Part shown: in pieces, positions 55,520 through 64,000 of the stretch
Layout of the letters: the number at the start of each line of letters is the position of its first letter
How positions within the stretch are numbered: position 1 is the stretch's first letter
DNA from: Castanea sativa
Taxonomy: Eukaryota > Streptophyta > Magnoliopsida > Fagales > Fagaceae
Direction: 5' to 3'
Length of the DNA stretch: 64,000 nt
Assembly (NCBI RefSeq): GCF_040712315.1
Contig: NC_134020.1
Coordinates: 47,477,751 to 47,541,750 of the forward strand
Made by a program: the position numbers and the translations under genes
Notes under the pieces: model-generated
Told to the model about the DNA's origin: nothing
The model's input: the letters and a program-made list of their open reading frames with translations, nothing else
Databases searched by the model: none

Positions 55520-55993
55520 CTTTGACGGTGTCAAATTCTTTTGGTCCCAAAATTAAACAACAACAAAAATAAACACCAGCCCCAAAATTGGCTTCGAAAC
55601 CACAATACCACATGCAACAAAAAAAGAAAATGTCTTTCATCTCCAATGTCTTCTTATCAGGCAATGGAATTACAAGAGGAGGATCAATTCAAAAATAACT
55701 AAGTAAACAAAAAATAATAATAATCATCAAAACCCAGAAACCCGATCAATGATCGATGAATATGCAGCTTCTCAGGCAATGGAGCTATGCATACTGCATT
55801 GTTAGGTCTTGCATAAGGATTATCAAATTTAGGGTCTTTGAGATCAAATTGGTTTCATAGATTGTTTTTATGAAATTTAATTTGCTTATGTAAAATAACA
55901 TGTCTTTGCTGTCTAATGATGACTTTATTAAACCCATGTGATGCTCCTTATAGAAGTTGATCAGGTACTCAAATCTAGAAGTTATTTTTAATT

Positions 55994-56156
55994 TTATTTT
56001 TTATATATAAGATAGAATTTCTACTCTAATATAATCTAAGTATATATGCATGTAAAGCTTACTCGTGGAGACTTAAACCCCGGCCTTTGCCCCCCACACT
56101 CTACAAACATTTATATTTGTTGAGTGACCACCGCACCAAGGGTGCACGGTGGTAAA
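55994..56156 (-). mobile_element. SINE (minus orientation)
   Basis: Perfect 15-bp TSD AAGTTATTTTTAATT at 55979-55993 and 56157-56171. On minus: CACCCTTGGTGCGGTGGTCA (A-box-like), GGCCGGGGTTTAAGTCTCC (B-box-like), ending ATTAGAGTAGAAATTCTATC. Same family as 60478-60654. Confidence 0.88.
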
Positions 56157-56746
56157 GTTATTTTTAATTAACTTGAAGAGAAGCATGTTAACACCAATGG
56201 AAGAATTGACCAGGAATTCTTGGATTCTCTGCGATTTTTGGTGCCATGGGAATTAGTGGACAATTCTGGATTAAAAAGTTGTAGTAGATTGTATATATGT
56301 TTATTTCTTCTCAAACACACATAACAAGTAACATTTAAAAATAAATAAAAAAACTTCCATGCACTCAAAACAATTATAAAACTTATATTAAAAAAAAAAA
56401 AGCAAAAACAAAAAAAAATTATAAAAAAAACACACACGATGAAGCAAAATAATTAATCTTGCATTATGTAAGGCTCTAATACATATCCAAAAGCTAATAC
56501 ATAAAGTCTCTTGTCCGTCAAATCAAAGATTTGAGTTTGAAACCGTCTATACTAGTCTTAGCATAAAATAAAATAAAAATCATCATGAAGCGAATACCTA
56601 AAGTTAAAATTTTATGAAGAAAATGAAAAGAAGAAGAAGAAGCTAATTTGAACAATTTATAAACTAGAGTGGACAGTGAATATTAAAGAAGTGAATAGAT
56701 GAAAGGGCAAACCATGCATGCATGGTAGTATTCATCAGGCAAAAGT

Positions 56747-56950
56747 TCAGGTCGTGGCCAGCTTCCTTAACCACGCGACGTAGAAACATGTAAAGATGGT
56801 AGGCCAAAGTAGAAGCAGAAAATCCACGAAGTCGATCTTCTGATATTTTTCAAGAAAACTTTGGAACGAATTATAGGTTGTCCAAAGCGAGATAAGAACC
56901 GTACAAGTGAATGACAAATACATAAATATAGTCTCAAATGTTACAGCCAT
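56747..56950 (-). CDS. Small two-pass membrane protein, paralogue 2 (67 aa)
   Basis: ATG at 56950 (context GACGATGG); upstream codons in frame have no ATG. The product starts MAVTFETIFMYLSF. Hydrophobic segment 1 is about residues 9-25 (IFMYLSFTCTVLISLW), followed by TTYNSFQSFLEKYQKID and segment 2, about 44-63 (FLLLLWPTIFTCFYVAWL), ending RKLATT. It aligns with the 85-aa protein at 44957-45214: TTYNSFQ, DF-DFL, P-I---FY--WLRKLA are shared. Differences include conservative changes (I/V, L/F), which suggests that the protein was under selection for some time. TATA box and TTTATACATTGG element are shared with paralogue 1. No known family comes to mind. Confidence 0.55.
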   Translation of the reverse strand: MAVTFETIFMYLSFTCTVLISLWTTYNSFQSFLEKYQKIDFVDFLLLLWPTIFTCFYVAWLRKLATT

Positions 56951-56995
56951 CGTCAATTTCACCACTCACTCCTGACTTGAACCAATGTATAAAGC

Positions 56996-57012
56996 AGCCT
57001 TATATATACTAG
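56996..57012 (-). promoter_or_regulatory. TATA region of small membrane gene 2
   Basis: On minus CCTAGTATATATAAGGC, about 50 bases before the ATG, in sequence shared with unit A (GTAGTGAGCCTAG versus GTGATGAGGCTAG). Confidence 0.55.
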
Positions 57013-58228
57013 GCTCACTACACGCGCCCTCCATATATATATATATAACCAGCAAGAAGACTGTTTGAGAAGAAGGTTTATATGTATGGAGTACAATTTT
57101 TCAGTCAATAACTACTCACACAAATCAAGGAGGGAGTGGTTTAATTGTAGTAAATAATTTCTACTTACTAGTGTCATCTTTTTTCGGGACTACTATTTTC
57201 ATATATACAGAGTTTCAATCCAATAAGGAGTTGTTACCATTAAATAGTTTGAATTTGTAAGGAATTGCCATTTCCCATTATTATAGGCATTAGTTGTGAG
57301 TTATGGGTTACGGAATGAAAAACAAAAGTCTAGATGTTTGTTGGGTAATTGAGTTGTTTTTAAATTGCGTTCTGTGTTAGTGCCTAGCTTAATGGTGTTC
57401 TGATACTGTATTTAGGAGCATAGTTAATGTGACCATATTTAGGAGTTATGGTAACTCCGGCCGTTTTAGTATTCCTTTTTTGTTTGAGATTGTGTCCGGT
57501 GCATCAATTATATTTGACACATTAGAATGTGAATACGTGTCAAGTTTTAGACACAAGCCGTGTCCTTTTATCTTATTTTCTTCGCTCAATTTTCCATATT
57601 GTTGGGGTTTTTATTTTGTATTAAGGAACATTAACTTTTTAACCCACAATCTTCACCCAAAAAAAAAAACTTTAACCCACAATCTTGCTTGCTAAACTTC
57701 TCTTAACTTCCTGACTAGGTCTCCTCCCCAAGTTCCAAAGATGGTTTTGAGCCTCCCTTCTTTGTCTTGATTTATAATGTCATTGCTTATATATAATAAT
57801 AATAAAAAAGTTAGGCAGTTGGATTATGTGTAAAAAATTTGGAGAATTATCAATAAAATATCATCGAATATTGTTCTGCTTAAAACACAATTTGTGTAGG
57901 AGGCCATACACCTGAAGTCTAAGTTTATCTTTTGATGAACAGAAGTCTCAATTTATTAAATTTGGAGTTCTTGATTGATTTCATATTTCTTTTTTCTCTC
58001 AAAATATTTTGTGATATAACGAGATTCTATACTGTTTGTTAAACACTCGTTGTACATTGAAGACTTTTTGGTCACATGTCATGCAACCACTAATGTTAGT
58101 TGTTCCAGTGCAATTGGATTCCAAGGGTCACGAATGATGTTTCATTGGTTTTTTTTTTTTTTTGATAGGATGTTTAATTGGTTGTTGACCATCTAATCTT
58201 AGTATAGAATGAGTTATATATTACTAAT

Positions 58229-58904
58229 TGTACGGCCCTACCCCCCGGCAAGCCCAATCGCCCTAAGGCCCATGAAGACTAACTCTTATAGGAGCTCCGC
58301 GCTGATCACACATTGTAACGCAAGTGCCGTCCGAGAGTTGTGAGCTTGGAGTGCTCAAAGCAACCTGTGATGCGCCCCTGCCGAGCATAAGACTTACATG
58401 AGGGGCTAGTCCCAACGTCACTATCATTATCTCCTTCTCACCACCAAACATCCACTTAGATAAAATGGCATTGGACCTCCCTTCCGTTGCCTAGGGAACG
58501 CCCCTGCCGAGAATCAAGCCCAGCGTCGGAGCCAGTTCCAATGCCACTCTCATTTCCTCCCACTCTCAACTAAACCCCCACTTATGAGTAATAGTATTGG
58601 ACCCCTCCTTCCACCCACCAGGAGAATAATTATGACCGTTCCACTAAGTTTGGCTATAAATAGGCAAGGAAGACTCAGTTAAAGAGGTTGGCAATTTCAG
58701 AGGGAAAAGAGGAGAGAGAGAGAGAGCGATATCAATTCTCCCCAAGGAAGAGAAGGAAGAGATAGTGAGAAAAGAGGGGAGGCCCAGTATACGGGGCTGC
58801 CGAGCATAACACCACCTGTGGTAGGAAATCCAAAAGCCCACTATACAAATAGATTGTGAGGCCAAATTCCTTCAAGGCCCAGCAGCCTTATTCTGGGACG
58901 CACA
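58229..58904. mobile_element. Solo LTR (676 bp)
   Basis: Starts TGTACGGCCCTACC, ends TCTGGGACGCACA; perfect 5-bp TSD CTAAT at 58224-58228 and 58905-58909. A TATA box GGCTATAAATAGGC (58651-58664) on plus is followed by a GA-rich leader, which suggests plus orientation. GCCGAGCATAA and GCCGAGAATCAA recur three times (58381, 58507, 58799). Family not determined. Confidence 0.85.
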
Positions 58905-59970
58905 CTAATATTATGTTTCTTTTGTTTGGGTAGGACTTTTCTGCTATTTCAATATACTCTCACATTCAAAAAAAAAATTTGCTCAAAATTGTAAAAATAA
59001 AATTGACTGATTTCAAATTTTTAAATTTTAAAAAAAGTGGGCCAATTAAGTAAAATCACTCTATTTTATTTTATTTTATTTTATTTTTACAATTTTAAGC
59101 AAAAAAAAAAAAAAATCTTATATTTTAGGCTTTTAGAATTCTACTAATAGCCCACTAATCATAAGTAACTTCTCTTTACCTCGAACTGTAAAAGCACCCT
59201 ATTGTGGTGGCTTAATACCTGAAATTCTTGAATAAACCCTCTTAACTAGGAGTTTATATATATAATTAGTAGAAGCCGTAGAATATATAATTTCCATATA
59301 CAAACATGATCATATTAGATGCCTAATGTTAGAATACATATAGTTCCATTTATAAACATAATCATAATAAATATCTATTAACAACTACTATAATTATTAA
59401 TATTTATACCAAAAAAAGAGAGAAAGAATTATATTAAACTTATCCGTAGAATATTGTATGGGCTACTGATCGACTAATTAGCTTGACCAAAAATTAATTG
59501 GTGTCTTGACCTAATGATAAAGAACAATTATTATAAAATGAATGTCATATATTTAAATTTTATCTTAAAGACTAGTTGTTAATATTGTTATTTAGCATAT
59601 GATACGATAGAAGCAGCTTTGGTGGAAAACCTTTGGGCTTCTTTTGTACTAAATCTCAAATTGAAGAGTGGGACTCACATCAGATGTATTTCACCAAAAA
59701 AGAGAAAGAGAGAATAATGAAGACAAGATGGAATAGTGCTCCAATTAATGAACAGATAGTGCCCCAATTAAGATAAGAAATGTATGGGTGAGAATAAGTC
59801 TTACTTGTATTAAAACCATGAATAGTGCCCCAATTAATGAACAAATAGACAGAAATTCTAGATGCTTGAAATGAAAGGCATTGTAGACATGGTCCTCCCT
59901 TCCTTTATTGTGCTTCTAGACAGACAGAGAAGCCGTAGCCCCTATAAGTCGCTGCGATATCTTTTTTGGT
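58905..59970. other. AT-rich intergenic sequence
   Basis: No gene. An (ATTTT)n stretch at 59062-59088 lies between long A-rich arms that can pair (AAAATTGTAAAAATAAAAT near 58984 and its complement near 59085). Two short related segments (GTGCTCCAATTAATGAACA at 59733 and GTGCCCCAATTAATGAACA at 59825) form a small direct repeat. Confidence 0.4.
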
Positions 59971-59975
59971 GTTAG

Positions 59976-60430
59976 AATCACTTTGCTTTTAGAAAAAAAA
60001 AAAAAAAAAAAAAAAAGAATGGACTTGGAGTTGGAGCAGGAATATTTCAATATGGTCTAGGTTACAAGTCTTAGCCATTAATTACCTTGTTGAATTACGT
60101 AACACAAACCGCTTAACATGCAGATAGACTATTAATGATTAAGAATCCTAGACAAGCAATTAGCTTACCGACAATTAATCTTCTTATTTGATCTTTCAAA
60201 CCCACGTAAATGACACTTTTTCAACAACTATATATAATCACTTTGCTTTTAGAAAAAATCAAAGGCATGAATGGAATTAGAGCAGGAATATTTCAATATG
60301 TCTAGGTTACAAGTGTTAGCCATTACTTACCTTGTTGAATTACAAGCAATTAGCTTACCGACAATTAATCTTCTTATTTGATCTTTCAAACCCACGTAAA
60401 TGACACATTTTCAACAACTATATATAAGCC
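59976..60430. repeat. Direct duplication of a TATA-containing segment
   Basis: Copies 59976-60235 and 60236-60430 share AATCACTTTGCTTTTAGAAA, GGAATATTTCAATATG, TTAGCTTACCGACAATTAAT, ATTTGATCTTTCAAACCCAC and TCAACAACTATATATAA; offset 260, the second copy shorter. Both end in a TATA-like string. No ORF follows in the next kilobase, so it may be a relict promoter. Part of it (CTTATTTGACCTTTCAAACC) recurs at 62840. Confidence 0.75.
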
Positions 60431-60477
60431 TAGTCTAATTAAACACCATTATCTTGTTCAATTAAGTAACCCAACCA

Positions 60478-60654
60478 ACCACCGCTCCCCCTTGGTGAGG
60501 TGGTCACTTTACAAGTATAAATACTTGTGGAGTGTGAGGGGCAAGAGCCGGAGTTCAAGTTTCCAGGAAGGAGTTTTACACACATTTACACTTAATTTAG
60601 GCTATAGTAGAAATTCTATCTTGTATAAAAAAAATTTAAAAATTAAAAAAAATA
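60478..60654 (+). mobile_element. SINE, complete copy
   Basis: 14-bp TSD AAGTAACCCAACCA at 60464-60477 and 60655-60668. Starts ACCACCGCTCCCCCTTGG; A-box-like TGGTGAGGTGGTC, B-box-like GGAGTTCAAGTTTCC about 60 bases later; 3' end TATAGTAGAAATTCTATCTT then an A-rich tail. tRNA-derived SINE, probably Au-like (from memory). Best copy of the three in the window. Confidence 0.9.
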
Positions 60655-60676
60655 AAGTAACCCAACCAGAAAAGAA

Positions 60677-60678
<2 letters not shown>

Positions 60679-60727
<49 letters not shown>
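60679..60727. repeat. (TA)n microsatellite
   Basis: Alternating TA just after the SINE. Another TA run is at 61329-61361. Confidence 0.9.
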
Positions 60728-60732
<5 letters not shown>

Positions 60733-60927
60733 GCCAAATTTCAAAGAAAATTCATTAGATTTCAATTGGATTTTCAATTTTGCTCCAAGTGTCCTATCTA
60801 ATTTTTAATTTTTGTGCTAAGTGAATTATTGAGTATAAAAATTAAACAGTCCAAATTCAATTAGATTTTAAATTAGATTTCAATTGAAGTTCAATTTTAC
60901 GCCACGTGTCCATCTAATTTTTTAATT

Positions 60928-61292
60928 GGGTAAACTACGTATTTGGTCTCTATCCTTTATACCATTTTAATTTAGTTCATAATATTTCAATTGTGTCAAT
61001 TTGGTCCTTCACTTTCAGTGGCTATGTCAATTTAGTTCATGTCGTTATCGTTTGGATGAAAATTGTTGACATAAAAACGACTAAAATAAAAAATTAGTTT
61101 ATTTCTAAAACAACGGAAACTAATTTTTTATTTTGGTCATCGGCCATGCCATCAATTTCTATAAAAAAGATAATGGCATGGACTAAATTAATACGACATT
61201 AAAATGTTAAGGATCAAATTAACACAATTAAAAGGTTATGAACCAAATTGAAATATGATGTAAAGGATAAGAACTAAATACGTAGTTTATCA
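60928..61292. mobile_element. Inverted-repeat element (about 365 bp)
   Basis: Left arm GGTAAACTACGTATTTGGTC...TTTAATTTAGTTCATAATAT...CAATTTGGTCC; right arm reversed GATAAACTACGTATTTAGTT...TTCAATTTGGTTCATAACCT...TAATTTGATCC. The arms run about 95 bases with mismatches. No clear TSD. A weaker relative lies at 53905-53990. Confidence 0.65.
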
Positions 61293-61325
61293 TTTTCAGA
61301 GAATTTAAATCTAATTAAATTCTAA

Positions 61326-61366
<41 letters not shown>

Positions 61367-61841
61367 AATCATTATATATTTTAGAAATGTATAGTTTAAA
61401 AAATGTGTAAGTTAATTCCATGTATATATAATTTGAACATCTTCTAAAAATAAGTATAATTTGAATCATGTAATTGCAATTTTTTTAATTATATTCATGC
61501 ATATGCACGGAACTAAACATTAGTGTCTTGTAATAAGAATGAGAAGAGCTTTTAAACCTTCATAAATTATTTTAATCATTTAAAAAAAATATAATTTGGT
61601 GCTTTTAAGAAAAAACTCTATAATTTAGAGTTCATGTTCTATAAATTTAGAACTTTAAAGTATTATTATACTATTTATCACTCACTGTAATTTGTTAACT
61701 ATACAAAAGTCCAAAAGATATTTTCAAAAAAGCATTATATTGTAAAAACTAAAAATCCACCCTTAAAACTCCACCGTTAAAAAATTCTACATCTTACCAT
61801 AATAACAAATAGACCAAAGAAATTTGTTGATTGTTAGTCAT

Positions 61842-62841
61842 AGAGTAACAACATCAGTATGTCTAAAAGATTACGTCTATTTTACACAAAAAACTTACTT
61901 TTTTTTATCTTACACCATCACTTTTACAAAACACCCACATCAATTTATCTATTATACACACTTTTTTATTAAAATAATATTTTCCCTCACTTTTTCTATT
62001 ACTTCCCACCTACTCCCACATAACCCACAAAGTCTCTGCCTTTCACTTTCTCCTAACCCTCAAACTCTCCGCCTCTCACTTTCCCCTAACCCACAAAGTC
62101 TCTACCTCTCTCTCATCCCTCAAAGTCTCTACATCTCTTTTTTTTTTTTTTTTTTTGACAGTTCGAAAGCTACAAGGAAGAGAGAAGATGATGATGAAGA
62201 TGAAGCTGATTGAAACATAAGGAAATCCCTCATCTCTCTCCTTAATTCTCAGATCCCTTAAGTCTCTACCACCATTGGGTTTGTATTTGATTTTGATTTT
62301 GGGTTTGGGTTATGGGTTTCCAGTTAATGGTTTAATTTTGAGTTGATTTTTTGTGGATTTTGGGTTTCCATTGTTTTAACGAGTTTTAGTGGTGGTGGTT
62401 GTTTCAACGGGTGATGATGGTGGTGGTTGGATGGTGTAGGGTGGATGGTGGGATCTGTGTTTTGGTGGTGGTGCTCTTGCAGGTTCTATGAGACAGTGAG
62501 AGATGGTGGGTTTTGGGTTGTGTGTCTCTGTGTTGGTTTGTCTGTGTGGGTGTGTTTGTGTGTATCAGAGGAAGAAGATGATGATGAGGGAGAGAAGAAG
62601 TATGAGTTGGTTTTGCAGACGGAGAAGAGAGAGAAAAAATGGAGCGAAATGGGAAATTAATAAAATAATATGATACACAGCTACAGTAACTGTGTATTTA
62701 TGCACGGTTACCGTACAGTAGCAAATGTGTAATATGCACAGTTTTAGAAGGACTAATGTGAAAGATTTTTTGGGTAAAATGTGTAAAATTGGTTGCTTTT
62801 TGTATTTTGCAAATGTTTACATCCACTGATGTGGATGCTCT
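61842..62841. mobile_element. Non-autonomous DNA element with ACATCAG-type ends (about 1 kb)
   Basis: Left AGAGTAACAACATCAGTATG and right (reversed) AGAGCATCCACATCAGTGGA, then TTTTACAC on both sides. AGAGCATCCACATCAG ends are familiar from plant MITE-like elements. The inside holds a degenerate 42-bp repeat (about 62020-62130, ACCCACAAAGTCTCTNCCTC units) and GT/GA-rich sequence. The ORFs 61824-62213 and 62427-62660 are low complexity and not credible genes. TSD not resolved. Confidence 0.5.
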
Positions 62842-63309
62842 TATTTGACCTTTCAAACCCACCTATGTTTGGTTCAGTGGAAGGGGAGGGGAGAGAAGAG
62901 AAACTAAAAGGTAAGGAAAAGAAAAAAGAGTGGGGAAAGAAGGTATTTTTCGAGGGTGTTTAGATATGAAGAGGAATAGAAAGGAAAGATGCGAGGTATT
63001 TTACATTTTTATCATTTTAAATTATAAATTAATAACGATATAAATATCATTTTACAAAAATGGACAAAACCTTTTAAGGGTATAAGAGTAATTTTAAGAG
63101 AAAATATTATTGATTCCATAAAAGCTTCTTTTTTTTTTCTCTCCCACTTAGGAATGGCAACGGGTCGTGTTTCTTTATGCCCGAACCCGACCCGCGTGCC
63201 AGAACCCATTACTTAGACCCGCCCCGATTAATAAACGGTTTTCTTTTCAACCCCAAACCCACCCTACCAGGCCCCGTGGTCTCCATTGGCCCCGTCCGTC
63301 ATGCCCAGC

Positions 63310-63720
63310 CCTAAATCACAACACAAACGCAAATATCAAAAACACAAGTTTCAAATTTATGGATTTCCCTTTCAAAATCACAAATACAAACACAAATCCT
63401 AACACAAATACAAACACAGATTTCATAAACACAAAAATTTCAAATTTTCCTTTTCAAAATCACAAACACAAATACAAATCCTAACACAAATATAAACACA
63501 GATTTCACAAACAAAAAATTTTCAAATTTTTCCTTTCAAAATCACAATCACAAACACAAATCCTAACATAAACACAAATTTCAGATTTTCCCTTTCAAAA
63601 TCACACACACAAACACAGAAACCCTAACACAAACACAAACACAAAAATTTCAGATTTATGATTTTCCTTTTCAAAATCAAAAACACAAACACAAACACAA
63701 ACATAGAAATTACAAACACA
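63310..63720. repeat. Minisatellite of about 85-95 bp (4-5 copies)
   Basis: Units of AAATCCTAACACAAA, ACACAGATTTC, TTTTCAAATTTTCC, TTTCAAAATCACAAACACAA repeat from 63310 to 63720 with drift. It lies after TAGGAATGGCAACGGGTCG (63150), a start typical of some plant hAT-like elements; the element's other end is not in the window. Confidence 0.7.
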
Positions 63721-63872
63721 AACAAAGAAAAAACAATGAAAGAAGAAATGAACCAAGAAAGAAAAAAAAATCACAAAAATGAGTCTGAACAAACAGAGCC
63801 ATGATGTTGAATGAGGCCATGGGGCCGTGAGGTTGAGCGAGGCCATGAGACCGTGAGAAAGTAGTTGAGCAA

Positions 63873-63913
63873 GGCTGTGAGGGGGGGGGGGGGGCGGTGG
63901 TAGTGCATGAGAG

Positions 63914-63950
<37 letters not shown>
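63873..63950. repeat. Poly-G run and (GA)n microsatellite
   Basis: Fourteen G with one C near 63881-63895, then alternating GA from about 63917 to 63949. Confidence 0.9.
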
Positions 63951-63952
<2 letters not shown>

Positions 63953-64000
63953 CAGAGGAGTGTATATGGGTAGGATTTGATATAAGTGGCATATATATAT

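Larger units (their letters stand above)
53690..58200. repeat. Tandem segmental duplication, unit B
   Basis: Direct partner of unit A (see the block list there). It contains a hAT-like element (54334-55519) and a SINE (55994-56156) that unit A lacks, and lacks the MULE and LINE of unit A. Similarity in the non-coding blocks looks like 75-85% by eye, so the duplication is old. Confidence 0.75.

Noticed and set aside
61824..62213. 129-aa ORF as a gene
   Set aside because: It is a translation of a 42-bp C/T-rich tandem repeat (PQSLCLSLS units) and a T run.
63601..63992. Minus ORFs with VCVCVCVF and SLSLSLSLSQ
   Set aside because: Translations of the CA-rich minisatellite and the GA microsatellite.

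Overview
The window is nuclear DNA of a flowering plant, most likely a woody eudicot; the repeat families look like those of Fagales (oak/beech relatives), but that placement is an inference from memory. It is AT-rich and full of introns, homopolymers and nested transposable elements, with very few host genes. The one clear host gene is a three-exon nuclear gene for an organelle-targeted YqeH/BPG2-type circularly permuted GTPase (32171-36164, minus). Two small paralogous genes for two-pass membrane proteins (44957-45214 and 56747-56950, both minus) lie in a tandem segmental duplication and are the best candidates for undescribed host genes.

The left half (1-30235) is a stack of retrotransposons. 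A plus-strand SIRE-like Copia element (end of pol at 1-210, extra downstream ORF at 6778-7914, polypurine tract and 3' LTR at 9124-9500) carries three LTR insertions: a 3.8 kb solo LTR (841-4633), an 864 bp solo LTR (5026-5889) and an LTR fragment (7972-8851). Next comes a minus-strand Tat-lineage Gypsy element (about 30235 down to 9609) with gag, protease, RT, RNase H, a second archaeal-type RNase H and integrase, an 80-bp minisatellite, and a spliced antisense gene with its own TATA box (10479-13288). A second, minus-strand SIRE-like element (23669 down to 13653) has inserted into that Gypsy element. It keeps gag and the extra ORF but has lost protease-integrase-RT, its 3' end is tandemly duplicated, and it holds a solo LTR (18021-19393).

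The middle (30236-37800) is the host gene and its flanks, with small DNA transposons: one hAT-like element and two copies of one MULE-type MITE, each with a perfect 9-bp target duplication.

The right part (37865-58200) is an old direct tandem duplication. Unit A (about 37865-53600) was enlarged by a 4 kb MuDR-type MULE (39332-43288) and a 7 kb L1 LINE (45396-52374), which itself holds a MULE-like insertion. Unit B (about 53690-58200) received a hAT-like element and a SINE instead. Each unit retains one copy of the small membrane-protein gene and its promoter. The last 6 kb (58229-64000) holds a solo LTR, a SINE, inverted-repeat elements and minisatellites, with no convincing gene.

All calls come from reading the sequence and recalled family features; no database search was possible. 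Exact ends of old elements are approximate unless a target-site duplication (TSD) is quoted.
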